IMG/VR virus record: IMGVR_UViG_3300019890_000001
Location: 1-40,189 of that record
Length of the DNA: 40,189 nucleotides
Origin: a virus
Strand: one strand, 5' to 3'
Shown: positions 8,032 to 16,509 of the stretch, piece after piece
Position numbering within the stretch: position 1 is the stretch's first letter
Layout of the letters: each line of letters begins with the position of its first letter
Notes under the pieces: model-generated
Seen by the model: only the letters and a program-made list of their open reading frames with translations
The model's database searches: none
Told to the model about the DNA's origin: nothing
Made by a program: the position numbers and the translations under genes

Positions 8032-9192
8032 ATGTCAACTTTTACTACTTCGGGTTGGAATCGAGCAAACATCCGAACCAAACTTCGGAATGTCGTTGGA
8101 ATGCCCAGCCAAGATCAATTGTCTGATGATTCGGCGAACGCCTATATCAACAATTATGGTACGTATCAGTTGCCACATGAACTTAAGATGCAAATCCAAA
8201 ACAACTTTTTGGACTTCAAAACCACACCTGGGGTTAACACATACCAGTTCCCAGGTTCATATTTAACAGACGGACCCGGAGCTTATGCCGATGGATTTCC
8301 GCTGATCTTTTACGAAGATCCAGACATTTTCTATCAAGACTGGCCACAACAATACAACGTTGATGCCATTGCAGCCGGAGATGGAGTCCAAAATCAATTC
8401 GCAGGCAACACTCAGGGCTTCCCGATCATAATTGGGACATTTTTCATTACTGATGGCTTCCAAGTGGTCCAAGACACAGGACTACCACAAGTGATTGGAG
8501 TCACAATTGCAACGGGTAATGGCGGCACATCATATTCGGGAGTTCTTGGCGCGATCCCAGTCGAAATGGGAACATTCACAGCAATTGGCGGGATCGGCGC
8601 CGCTAGTCCAGAATCTTTTGCAGACAATGGAGATGGTACTTTAACGGGCTCACAAGGCGGCACAGGTACTATAGACTATACTACTGGGGCTTGGACTTTA
8701 TCTTTCAACTCAGAGGTCGCAAATAGCCTTCTTATCCAATCTACATACAATGTGGTCGGCCTTGGTGTTCTTGCTGGAGATGGGTCTGGCACTTTGAATT
8801 ATGCGACAGGGGCTTTTTCAGTCACCTTTGATAGTGCTCCTGCTAGTACTTTAACGGTCTACTCAAAGTACATCGCTTATACCGGTAACCGTCCCCAGGG
8901 CGTCTTATTTTTTCAGAACCAGTTCCAACTTATGCCTGTGCCAGACCAAGTATATGCTATTCGGATGCAAGGATTTGTTTTACCAATCCAATTAGTCAAT
9001 GACACTGACATACCTGCCCAACCGGAATGGGGACCATTATATGCATATGGAGCGGCTTTGGAAGTCTTCGCAGACCGTGGAGACGTCGAGAATTATGACC
9101 GCTATTATCCGATCTTAAAGAAATTCGAAAACGTTGCGTTGTCTAGAACAATCCAACAATACACCCCAGAACAAGGCGTACCACGGTTTTAA
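8032..9192 (+). CDS. Head-to-tail adaptor / tail accessory protein with beta-module insertion
   Basis: A 386-residue protein. The N-terminal 90 residues (around YGTYQLPHELKMQIQNNFLDF) and the C-terminal 80 (YGAALEVFADRGDVENYDRY) resemble the helical parts of P22 gp4-type adaptors that dock under the portal. Between them are two copies of a beta module, GTIDYTTGAWTLSF (about 215) and GTLNYATGAFSVTF (about 258), of a type often inserted in phage structural proteins. The start follows AAGGAAAGAC. Confidence 0.72.
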   Translation: MSTFTTSGWNRANIRTKLRNVVGMPSQDQLSDDSANAYINNYGTYQLPHELKMQIQNNFLDFKTTPGVNTYQFPGSYLTDGPGAYADGFPLIFYEDPDIFYQDWPQQYNVDAIAAGDGVQNQFAGNTQGFPIIIGTFFITDGFQVVQDTGLPQVIGVTIATGNGGTSYSGVLGAIPVEMGTFTAIGGIGAASPESFADNGDGTLTGSQGGTGTIDYTTGAWTLSFNSEVANSLLIQSTYNVVGLGVLAGDGSGTLNYATGAFSVTFDSAPASTLTVYSKYIAYTGNRPQGVLFFQNQFQLMPVPDQVYAIRMQGFVLPIQLVNDTDIPAQPEWGPLYAYGAALEVFADRGDVENYDRYYPILKKFENVALSRTIQQYTPEQGVPRF

Positions 9193-9193
9193 T

Positions 9194-9769
9194 ATGGCTT
9201 ATAATAGAAACATACCTCAACCAACCGATCTAATATCTAATAGCCAGCCTGCATTATTGGCAAACTTTCAAGCGATCGACAGTGGAACAACCCAATCAGG
9301 TATTGGATTTTCCCGAAATCATGTCACTATGACTGATGCTTCGAATGGCGGTCTTCATAATCGAATAGATTTTTTTCAGAATATTGCCGATCCACTAATT
9401 ATTAGTTGGATTTCGTCTTTATATCCTAATACAACTAATTCAGCCCTTAACTATAGATTGGGAACAACAAACTTTCAATTGACTAACCTTCCAATAGTAT
9501 CTACAAGCGGTTCTGGTTTTGTCAATTACAGCGTTCAGACTCCATGGGGAATCAAATTAAGTTGGGGACTTCTTTCCATCGTAACCGGATCTGCTCCTTT
9601 TACAGGTACGGCAACTTTTGCAATTCCATTTGCGGCCCTTCAATCGCTTACTGTCACAGCTCACAATGTTAATGGAGTGGGTGTCTCGACAGAAAATGAA
9701 TCAACTACGGGATTTACAGCCTATTGTAATTCAGGAAATGCCGCTCGTTATTTTGCGATAGGCACCTAA
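9194..9769 (+). CDS. Tail fibre / virion protein with gp53-like C-terminal domain
   Basis: The start is the ATG at 9194, directly after the stop of the previous gene; a longer frame overlaps that gene. The 191-residue product has a collar-like N-terminus (SQPALLANFQAIDSG, FSRNHVTMTDA) as in phage fibre attachment proteins. The C-terminal domain (TPWGIKLSWGLLSI ... AIPFA) resembles the gp53-like beta-sandwich found at fibre tips. The stop overlaps the next ATG. Confidence 0.72.
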   Translation: MAYNRNIPQPTDLISNSQPALLANFQAIDSGTTQSGIGFSRNHVTMTDASNGGLHNRIDFFQNIADPLIISWISSLYPNTTNSALNYRLGTTNFQLTNLPIVSTSGSGFVNYSVQTPWGIKLSWGLLSIVTGSAPFTGTATFAIPFAALQSLTVTAHNVNGVGVSTENESTTGFTAYCNSGNAARYFAIGT

Positions 9770-11682
9770 TGGCAAGCGATCTCGAGCCTTTTCTGATTTC
9801 CGAGTTCAAGACTGGTATAAATACTTATTTGCAACCATGGATACGCCCAGCCGATGCTTTTCAGCCTTTAAAGAATGCTTATATCTATCGTGGTACTGTC
9901 AATAAGCGAGCTGGATATATCCAATATGGCAACGATGTGCCAATAGCCCTTGTCATTACAGGGATTTCTAAAGCAGCAAGTGCAGTTGTTACAGCATCAA
10001 ACGCATTCGACGCCGACGACTATGGCGTCACTACTATGACATTTTACAATGTAGCCGGAATGGTGGAAATTAACGGTTTGACCGGCACGGTTACTGCTTC
10101 TACCCCAACAACTTTTACCGTGAACATCAATAGCACTGGATTTACTGCTTATACTTCCGGCGGTATTGCGGTGGGTATACTTTTCAGCGGTATTGGAGAT
10201 CCCATCATGGGGATAATGCGATATATCAATGAATCAACCGGGGCCATATCACTAGTAATTGCTACGACCAGAACCCTTTTTCTATATGATCCAGGGACTG
10301 GGAATTATAATATAGTTGTTTCCCCTCCAACATTCACTGGAAACATCACCCAGTTCTTTAACTGGACCAATTGGCAAGCGTCTTCCGGGGCCTCTTCTTT
10401 CCTTTACTTCGTCAATAATAAAGACAACATCGGAACTTTCGATGGGACAACTTATGCTGCCTTGGTTCCTGTGATTGATGGCGCTGGGGAAACCATCACT
10501 ACCGCTTTAGATATTCAAGTCTATAAACAGAGATTATTGGTAATACGGCCGACTTTAAGCATAGATGGTGTACAAAACCAATCTATTTATTGGAGTAAGC
10601 AACAAAATCCAGCACAAGGCATGGGAGACACAAATTGGCGAGTAGATATAGCTGGAAATGGTGGATTCTTAGCAGCGCCGACTGGCGATATAATCCAATC
10701 GACCGAATTCATTCGAGATGTTTTAGTGGTCTTCTTCACCAATAGTACATGGATCTTCCGCTTCACTGGCAATCAATCTGATCCCTTCCGATGGGATAAA
10801 GTAAATAATAGCAAATCTACCAATGCTCCGTACGCAGCCGTGAACTATGATGAACGGTGTACTTCGATTGGCAATACGGGATTAATTGCATGCGATGGAG
10901 TGAATGTCCAGAGATACGACATTCCAATAATCGATTACTACGAAACAAACTTTAGCGAACAATATTATGCCCAATCATTTTCCCAGCGCTACGACAATTT
11001 AAACCAAGCATGGACTCTTTATGTATCCAATGATCCCGAAAACGTCTTTCCTCTTGTGGGTAATATTGCCCCTGGTTCTGATAGTGCGCTTGTTTACAAT
11101 TTTCTGGAAAATAGCTGGGCCACTTATACGTGGAGCATACCACTCACTTGTCTTGGTCTTTTTTATGATCAAACAGGGCTTACTTGGGCTTCTCTTAATT
11201 TATCGCCGCAGAATGAATGGGAAAACTTCCAACAACCCTGGAACGCATTCGGAGGACAAAAAGGAGCTCCCCTATTGCTAGCGGGAGATACGACGGGTCA
11301 CGTATATCGAATGGATACCGGAATAAATGATAATGGCACACCCATAGATGTAGACATTGTTACCACTAGATGGAACCCAATTCTAAAATTGGGGCAAAAA
11401 ACCCAGTTTTGTTATATCGATATTTATTATCGAATTATTTCTTCAGCAATAAGTGTAACTTTAGACTTCTACGTAGACAATACAACAGATACCGATCCGG
11501 CCGTTACTCGGACTTTAACTTTAGATGGACCAGTTGGATCTGGATACGCTTTCAAAAGAATTTATGTGAATCTCATCGGCGAATTTATTCAGATGGAAAT
11601 TGACCCCGATCAGAATTCTAACTTGCAGTTCGTCGGATTCATCATTTGGGCACGCCCAGCTGGAAGGTTGACGCCCTTCTAA
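9769..11682 (+). CDS. Tail hub / DNA stabilisation protein (P22 gp10-like)
   Basis: A 637-residue beta-rich protein. The N-terminus (FKTGINTYLQPWIRPADAF, then YRGTVNKRAGYIQYG) is typical of P22 gp10-type tail-hub proteins that plug the portal after packaging. Residues about 64-140 carry the FCCH-like module (LVITGISKAASAVVTAS). A beta-propeller-like region follows, with QNQSIYWSKQQNP and STWIFRFTGNQSDPF. The gene order after the adaptor agrees with P22. Confidence 0.82.
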   Translation: MASDLEPFLISEFKTGINTYLQPWIRPADAFQPLKNAYIYRGTVNKRAGYIQYGNDVPIALVITGISKAASAVVTASNAFDADDYGVTTMTFYNVAGMVEINGLTGTVTASTPTTFTVNINSTGFTAYTSGGIAVGILFSGIGDPIMGIMRYINESTGAISLVIATTRTLFLYDPGTGNYNIVVSPPTFTGNITQFFNWTNWQASSGASSFLYFVNNKDNIGTFDGTTYAALVPVIDGAGETITTALDIQVYKQRLLVIRPTLSIDGVQNQSIYWSKQQNPAQGMGDTNWRVDIAGNGGFLAAPTGDIIQSTEFIRDVLVVFFTNSTWIFRFTGNQSDPFRWDKVNNSKSTNAPYAAVNYDERCTSIGNTGLIACDGVNVQRYDIPIIDYYETNFSEQYYAQSFSQRYDNLNQAWTLYVSNDPENVFPLVGNIAPGSDSALVYNFLENSWATYTWSIPLTCLGLFYDQTGLTWASLNLSPQNEWENFQQPWNAFGGQKGAPLLLAGDTTGHVYRMDTGINDNGTPIDVDIVTTRWNPILKLGQKTQFCYIDIYYRIISSAISVTLDFYVDNTTDTDPAVTRTLTLDGPVGSGYAFKRIYVNLIGEFIQMEIDPDQNSNLQFVGFIIWARPAGRLTPF

Positions 11683-12122
11683 TGACATATCCAATTATCA
11701 CCCAGCCCACATTACCACCGAATACGATCGTCCCAGAAAACGACTTCTTGTTCATTCCGTATCTGAACCGACTGTATGAAGATATAGCCCTGACCGTAAA
11801 CAACAAGGACAACATCTATTTTCAAGCACCCATTACTTCAATTGCGACAAATATACCGAACTTGCCAAACTTTGGTGCTTATATCGTATGCATCAGTGGC
11901 ACACTTTCTACCCTACCTACCATCACTGTTTCTTTATGCAAATCAGATGCAGCGGCTACGGGATCAATTGCTGTATTGGGCTCACAAGTTGGAACAGGCG
12001 CTTGGGCTGGGAATGCATTAACAGTTACGTCAACAGCCACTAACCTCCAAATTGCTCACAACCGAGCAGGAGTTACGGGCAATTTTAATATCCGAATTCT
12101 TGGAACGCAAGGAGCCACTTAA
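11682..12122 (+). CDS. Virion-associated hypothetical protein, 146 aa
   Basis: Begins at the TAATG overlap (MTYPIITQPTLPPNTIV); an upstream ATG at 11646 lies inside the previous gene. The Thr/Pro-rich, beta-predicted 146-residue product includes a segment (IYFQAPITSI ... NIRILGTQGAT) reminiscent of small tail or fibre-tip proteins. It occupies the position of the tail needle or neck genes in P22-like order, but no needle coiled coil is visible. Confidence 0.7.
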   Translation: MTYPIITQPTLPPNTIVPENDFLFIPYLNRLYEDIALTVNNKDNIYFQAPITSIATNIPNLPNFGAYIVCISGTLSTLPTITVSLCKSDAAATGSIAVLGSQVGTGAWAGNALTVTSTATNLQIAHNRAGVTGNFNIRILGTQGAT

Positions 12123-12580
12123 TGAGCACATCAGCGACAGAAAACACAGAAAAAGAAGCAACAATTCCCAAGTTGGAGTTCGTCCCATTGAAAATTCCAA
12201 GTCTTATCCCATTGGAATTAGTCGAAGCCGTCAAGGGAAGAACGTTTACCGCCAAACAATTCATCGCCCATCAAGAAAGCCAAATGGATAATCCAGGCAA
12301 CTTTTTGTATGTATTGATCGATGAAAATAAAAAAATTCATGGGTATCTTTGGGCAGAACTTAATATTTTGGACAATACCCTATTTGTTAACACGTTCTCG
12401 ATCTCTAAAGACCATTGGGGAAAAGGAACGGCCATAAAAATGGCCATAGATTTTCTTCATGTTCTTAAAGAAAAAACCAAAGCTCCAAGGGTCTATTGGG
12501 TGACTACAAATGAGAAGTTCTTTTCCAAACATGGGTTTAAAAGATCAAAGAATGTCTTGATGGAATATAATTCAAATTAA
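12122..12580 (+). CDS. GNAT-like acetyltransferase
   Basis: A 152-residue protein with the GNAT outline: a strand FLYVLIDENKKIHGYLWAEL, then LFVNTFSISKDHWGKGTAIKMAIDF, where WGKGTA stands in for the R/Q-x-x-G-x-G/A acetyl-CoA loop, and a C-terminal FFSKHGFKRSK matching GNAT motif B. Such proteins are common in the head or tail operons of P22-like phages of aquatic hosts; the substrate is unknown. Coupled by TAATG overlap. Confidence 0.75.
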   Translation: MSTSATENTEKEATIPKLEFVPLKIPSLIPLELVEAVKGRTFTAKQFIAHQESQMDNPGNFLYVLIDENKKIHGYLWAELNILDNTLFVNTFSISKDHWGKGTAIKMAIDFLHVLKEKTKAPRVYWVTTNEKFFSKHGFKRSKNVLMEYNSN

Positions 12581-12596
12581 TCATTAAAAGGTGAAT

Positions 12597-13103
12597 ATGG
12601 GGCAATCTAGGGGCGGAAATTACGAACAACAATCAGTAATTACACCAGAAATTCAATCTTTTTTACAACAAATCTTGGGTCCAGCGATGCAAAACCAACA
12701 AGCCGCATCCCAAGGGTATAAAGATTTTCTTCCAGGCGGAAAGGGTGGTCAAGCCATCACCGATCAAGCAAACAAGAATTTCCAACAGCAAACCATACCA
12801 TCGATCTTGAATGCATTTGGAAGCGGTGCTAAGGGGTCAAGTTCATTGAATCAAGCCCTAGCGGCTGGGGCTTCTAACTTGAACACAGATCTGTCATCAA
12901 TGTTAGCCCAGGCTCAGTTGACTGCTTCCCAAGGCATTGGAAATTTGGGAACATCGCAATCTCAAACAGCAGCCCAAACGCCACAATTTGCTCTCGCTCC
13001 AAAACAACCTTCTCTTCTGGAGCAATTTCTTTTGGCTGGAACCCACGCTGGTGGTGAGGCTGCCAAAGGACTTCTTTCAAACCCAGGATTCATCGGTGGC
13101 TAA
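12597..13103 (+). CDS. Internal virion / ejection protein 1
   Basis: I prefer the ATG at 12597 to the in-frame GTG at 12591, since AAAAGGTG makes a ribosome site for it. The 168-residue product is rich in Gln, Ala, Ser and Gly and mostly helical (SVITPEIQSFLQQILGPAMQ; ITDQANKNFQQQTIPSIL). Composition and place at the head of three such genes match P22 gp7/gp20/gp16-type proteins ejected into the host. The assignment is by context. Confidence 0.7.
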   Translation: MGQSRGGNYEQQSVITPEIQSFLQQILGPAMQNQQAASQGYKDFLPGGKGGQAITDQANKNFQQQTIPSILNAFGSGAKGSSSLNQALAAGASNLNTDLSSMLAQAQLTASQGIGNLGTSQSQTAAQTPQFALAPKQPSLLEQFLLAGTHAGGEAAKGLLSNPGFIGG

Positions 13104-13317
13104 GAAAAATGCAAATGCAATAGATCAACGTCAATTTAAAGGTGGTTATGCTCCTAGACAGCCTGTGGATGAATGGAACCGATCTTATAGAACTGAGCCA
13201 AACAGTCCTTCAGGGGCTCGTAGGCGTGATTCTGTACAATTGGGTTCTCAAACTGAAGCAAGACCAGGCCAAGTAGGCTGGAGTGATCGCCAACCAGTGA
13301 AAAAAAGGAGTAAGTAA
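13096..13317 (+). CDS. Small basic virion-operon protein, 73 aa (GTG start)
   Basis: A 73-residue frame starting at GTG 13096, inside the last codons of the previous gene, with CAGGA about 8 nt upstream; the same frame extends further up only as an unused overlap. The product is hydrophilic and Arg/Gln-rich (ending QPVKKRSK) and ends in a TAATG overlap with the next gene. Probably a disordered accessory peptide. Confidence 0.62.
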   Translation: MAKKNANAIDQRQFKGGYAPRQPVDEWNRSYRTEPNSPSGARRRDSVQLGSQTEARPGQVGWSDRQPVKKRSK

Positions 13318-14084
13318 TGGTTCAAGTTCTCCCATATGTCCCATCATTTCTTGAGAAGCTTTCTCCACACATATCAGAAGTGGCTGGCGCTGTTGGCGCT
13401 GGTGTTGGCCAGCATTACCGAAATAAAGCCGATCAATCAATCTTACAACAATTGCAAAGTGGGACTGTTAAACCCGTCGATTATCCGACCTTATGGAGTA
13501 AGTTAAGTGAAGGCGCTAGAAAGAAACATGAACCGTTTCTTGCTTCTCACCTTCGGACCCAAGAAGCCGCCGCTAAAGAAGAACAAAAAAGAGAAACCAA
13601 AGATCTAGAAAAATACGAAGCAGCAAAATCGGTTATTGATACGGCCGAAGAGATGGAAAAGTTGATTAAGTATACCGGTAGCACCGGCATACCTTTTACA
13701 TCGTCTTTCAATGCAAAACCTGGCGGTATCAATCGAGAGGGACTAGAAAAAAGAAATGAGTTCGATACCCTTGCTGCAAGCGCAGCCAGCTTTTTCCGAG
13801 ATCTAGATACCAAGGGGCAACTTCCTCAAGGGCTTTATGAAAAAGTTATATTGCCAAGATTGCCAACTACTCAAGTATCCGAACGAGAAAATAAAGGCCG
13901 AATCAAGGGTATTGTCGCCTTGGCCAAGAAATATGGCGGAAAGAAATTTAATGAACCTGCAAAGGATTCAAAGGTCGAAAAGGGTACTAAAGTCACCAAG
14001 GATGTTGCAGCGGAATGGAAAAAAGAAGGTCTAACTAGAGATCAAGCCGAAAAAAGAGCCAAGGAATTGGGTTATGAGTTCTAA
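13317..14084 (+). CDS. Internal virion / ejection protein 2
   Basis: A 255-residue protein. An Ala/Gly-rich N-terminal segment (VAGAVGAGVGQHY) that could insert in membranes is followed by charged coiled coil (about 80-120, EEQKRETKDLEKYEAAK) and a C-terminal helical KEGLTRDQAEKRAKELGYEF. The architecture fits ejected internal proteins of short-tailed phages. It overlaps the next gene by 11 nt. Confidence 0.68.
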   Translation: MVQVLPYVPSFLEKLSPHISEVAGAVGAGVGQHYRNKADQSILQQLQSGTVKPVDYPTLWSKLSEGARKKHEPFLASHLRTQEAAAKEEQKRETKDLEKYEAAKSVIDTAEEMEKLIKYTGSTGIPFTSSFNAKPGGINREGLEKRNEFDTLAASAASFFRDLDTKGQLPQGLYEKVILPRLPTTQVSERENKGRIKGIVALAKKYGGKKFNEPAKDSKVEKGTKVTKDVAAEWKKEGLTRDQAEKRAKELGYEF

Positions 14085-16110
14085 GAGTGTCTTCGATGAA
14101 GTTTATGGTTCTTCTTCCAATGTCTTTGATGAAGTTTATGGACCAAAAAAAGAAGAAGGAAAACCAAATTCTTTTTTTAACCGACCAAAACGAGCCCCTG
14201 GCGGTGTTGTGGGTGCTGTTGCAAGAAATCCTGGTAAGGCATTGGCAGAGGCTGGATCGCAAGCCATTGAAGGGTTAAGTCAAGCCTTTACTGGAAATGT
14301 AAAACCTCCAGCTGGATTTGGTTCACCACAAGAAGAAAACCTACCAAGTTTCTCCGACTTTATTAGACAAAAATCTGGTGTTTCTGAATTGCCCGAACTA
14401 GAACGAGAAGAATTGCAGGCATTTGGAATTTTAGCAAATGTATTGGCGCCGTTTATTGGTGAAGCTGGTGTTGCAAAATTAAAGGGGCTTGCGAAACCAA
14501 AAGCCAACGTTCCGGGGGGTTCTTCTCCCCCGCCTGGTACTCCTCCCAAAGAACCATATAAATCTGTATTTTCCAAAGGTTTGGGCTCAGAAGGCCCACC
14601 ACCTGGAGGGTCTGGACCTGGGAAATTCGAACCCGGTTCAGTCTTGCCAGAAACCAAAAGCTCTTTTGGCGAGAAAGAACAGATCATTAAAGACCTTCAT
14701 AAAGTTGAAACACCTCCTAAATTGGGCATAGAAGCCAAAGTAGCCGATACCACAGCCAAAGCCACCTCTCTGCAAGGGCGCGTCTCTGAAGCCCAGGAAT
14801 TGGGCCGGGTGATCGCCAAAGAACCATTCGAAACAGAAGCCCAAAGTGGTCGTTCAATCGCCAAAGAAGTCACTGCCGAGCGCAATGCGGAAAGAGGCGT
14901 GGTCAAAGAAAAATACAAATCCGCCGAAGAAGTCACCGCAACTCATAATGCACCGTATGCAAAATTGGCCCAGCAAAACGAAGAACGAATACATCGTCTA
15001 GAGCAGTTGGAAAAGCGTAGCGCTGGTGAAGAAGCGGTTTATCAAGACGCTTTAGCATTACGCCGAATGATTGGAGAGCCCCACGGATTAATAGAAACGA
15101 ATGCCGACCGACTCATGAAACAGGCCAATTCATTTTCTCAAAAGATCAATTTCGAGCTGCCATATGCTGGGTACAAAGGCGAGATAAAAACAATCGTCCA
15201 TGAGATGAATCAAGCCGTTATTGAATCACTTGAACATGCTGGGAAGAATGCGGCAGCCGTTAAAGAAGCAGACAGAACGTTTGCACGATTTGCTGATCGA
15301 TTTATGGGTGATGAGATATCCCCATATTTTAATAGAAAAATATTGAACCCTGAAGAATTGGGCAAAAAAGCGATCTCTGATCCATCGACATACAGAGCCG
15401 TCAAAAAGGCCATTGGCGAGCGCGGAAGTGATCTTGTAAATAAGATCGACCGAGAAGTTGTTCATCAAGCAATGGACAAATACTTTAAAGATCCATCCAA
15501 GGTCAATTCTAAAGAATATGTAAAAGATCTCAAGAATTTGGCGGAGAAAATTGGCAAAGGAAAAACCTCTGACGTTGACCATTTTCTTCGTCAAAAGCAA
15601 TTGAATGCAGAACGCAAGACATTTGCGGAACGTAAATTGAAAGAGTCTGATCTTTCCAAGCAAGGCATTAAAGGTCGAGAGACTGAAAAGCCCAAGTCAA
15701 TCGAACTGAAAAAGCCAATCGCAAAAACACCCGAGCAATTGGATAAATTATTCAAATCCAGATCAGACATCCGTCGCCTTAAACGCGAAATGAAAGATAA
15801 AGGACTTTCCAAACAGTTTGATAAATTATCCGAAGACAAGATCGAAGAAATTTTTAAAGAAGGTGGTTTTGGCGCTAAAAAAGTCACTGGGACCGACCTA
15901 AAAAGAATCATCGATAAAGATCACGAAATCTTATCAGAATTATTGGGCGAAGAAGAAGTTTCACTGCTTTACAAGGTTGCTTCAAAAGCTGGCAAAGAAG
16001 AACTGACCCAAGAAATTATCAAACAGGTCGTGAAGGCCACTGGAAAGCTTGCAGCCAACTTTTTGGGTATTGGAAAATTAATTAAATTAATTCCCTTAAA
16101 TCGTATCTAA
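14074..16110 (+). CDS. Large internal virion / ejection protein 3
   Basis: A 678-residue protein, the largest of the internal set. The N-terminus has a tandem repeat of VFDEVYG at residues 5-11 and 17-23. A Pro/Gly-rich linker lies at about 145-195 and long Lys/Glu-rich helices fill residues 210-620. The C-terminus is hydrophobic (LAANFLGIGKLIKLIPLN). It would enter the host during infection, as P22 gp16/gp20 do. No lytic transglycosylase motif is visible. Last gene of the head operon. Confidence 0.68.
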   Translation: MSSKSVFDEVYGSSSNVFDEVYGPKKEEGKPNSFFNRPKRAPGGVVGAVARNPGKALAEAGSQAIEGLSQAFTGNVKPPAGFGSPQEENLPSFSDFIRQKSGVSELPELEREELQAFGILANVLAPFIGEAGVAKLKGLAKPKANVPGGSSPPPGTPPKEPYKSVFSKGLGSEGPPPGGSGPGKFEPGSVLPETKSSFGEKEQIIKDLHKVETPPKLGIEAKVADTTAKATSLQGRVSEAQELGRVIAKEPFETEAQSGRSIAKEVTAERNAERGVVKEKYKSAEEVTATHNAPYAKLAQQNEERIHRLEQLEKRSAGEEAVYQDALALRRMIGEPHGLIETNADRLMKQANSFSQKINFELPYAGYKGEIKTIVHEMNQAVIESLEHAGKNAAAVKEADRTFARFADRFMGDEISPYFNRKILNPEELGKKAISDPSTYRAVKKAIGERGSDLVNKIDREVVHQAMDKYFKDPSKVNSKEYVKDLKNLAEKIGKGKTSDVDHFLRQKQLNAERKTFAERKLKESDLSKQGIKGRETEKPKSIELKKPIAKTPEQLDKLFKSRSDIRRLKREMKDKGLSKQFDKLSEDKIEEIFKEGGFGAKKVTGTDLKRIIDKDHEILSELLGEEEVSLLYKVASKAGKEELTQEIIKQVVKATGKLAANFLGIGKLIKLIPLNRI

Positions 16111-16161
16111 AATACCATAAACAATACAGCATAGTACTATTACTATTACTGAGCAAATCAT
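16096..16161 (-). CDS. Micro-gene: hydrophobic peptide, 21 aa
   Basis: A 21-residue frame, MICSVIVIVLCCIVYGILDTI, almost wholly one membrane segment. It starts inside the stop of the preceding minus-strand micro-gene (AATGA overlap) and its 3' end overlaps the end of the ejection protein gene. With its two neighbours it could form a lysis or membrane micro-operon. Short length keeps confidence modest; the overlap pattern is the main support. Confidence 0.45.
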   Translation of the reverse strand: MICSVIVIVLCCIVYGILDTI

Positions 16162-16304
16162 TTTTTATCCTCTAAGTGTTCAATTTTTACTTCTAATTTA
16201 GCCACACGTTCTTTGATATCGGCTATATAAAAAATCACTGTTAAAAAACCAATTAACAATGCCAAGTAAATTCCAATTTTTTCCCAATGGATCTCATTTT
16301 GCAT
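16158..16304 (-). CDS. Small membrane protein with coiled-coil tail, 48 aa
   Basis: A 48-residue frame. N-terminus MQNEIHWEKIG, one membrane helix (IYLALLIGFLTVIFYIA, about 12-28), then a charged coiled-coil tail (DIKERVAKLEVKIEHLEDKK). This N-in single-helix plus coiled-coil layout is that of small holins or i-spanin (Rz-like) proteins, or of membrane-anchored regulators. It overlaps both flanking micro-genes by a few bases on the minus strand, opposite to the virion genes on either side. Confidence 0.6.
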   Translation of the reverse strand: MQNEIHWEKIGIYLALLIGFLTVIFYIADIKERVAKLEVKIEHLEDKK

Positions 16305-16368
16305 GCGGAATGCTCCAATATATACCCCAAGACATCACAATCGCTGAAAAAATATAAGGCCAGATCAT
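16294..16368 (-). CDS. Micro-gene: membrane peptide, 24 aa
   Basis: A 24-residue frame (MIWPYIFSAIVMSWGIYWSI, then PHAK) with one hydrophobic segment. A very strong ribosome site AAGGAG lies 6 nt before its ATG (minus strand, 16375-16380), which is the best evidence that this strand is translated here. It is first in the three-gene micro-operon. Candidate holin-like or lysis peptide; no family recognised. Confidence 0.5.
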   Translation of the reverse strand: MIWPYIFSAIVMSWGIYWSIPHAK

Positions 16369-16390
16369 TTTTTGCTCCTTTTTTCCCAAT

Positions 16391-16423
16391 ATTATAGACA
16401 TTCCTCTCTTTATTAAAAAGAGA
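16391..16423 (-). promoter_or_regulatory. Minus-strand -10 box and dyad before the micro-operon
   Basis: On the minus strand a perfect TATAAT (16391-16396) lies upstream of the micro-genes. Its -35 (TTTTTA at 17-nt spacing) is poor, so an activator may be needed. Just upstream, TCTCTTT/AAAGAGA (16405-16423) forms a 7-bp dyad between this promoter and the divergent plus-strand promoter at 16451. It could be an operator or a weak bidirectional terminator. Confidence 0.4.
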
Positions 16424-16450
16424 AAACGTCTATAGATCATAAAAAGAAAG

Positions 16451-16479
16451 TTTACATATCATACTGGTTACTCTAAAAT
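16451..16479 (+). promoter_or_regulatory. Sigma70-like promoter for the tail-fibre genes
   Basis: TTTACA, 17 nt, TAAAAT, ending 30 nt before the ATG of the first fibre gene. A second GTTTACA (16492-16498) follows, like the ends of the 27-nt motifs at 1365 and 3558. This promoter restarts transcription after the minus-strand micro-operon. Confidence 0.65.
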
Positions 16480-16509
16480 AAAGTTTACAGTACCATTATG
16501 GAGTAAATC

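Noticed and set aside
14280-15911. Minus-strand frames of 100-145 codons opposite the ejection protein gene
   Set aside because: Antisense shadows of a long helical gene; no RBS and no sensible protein features.
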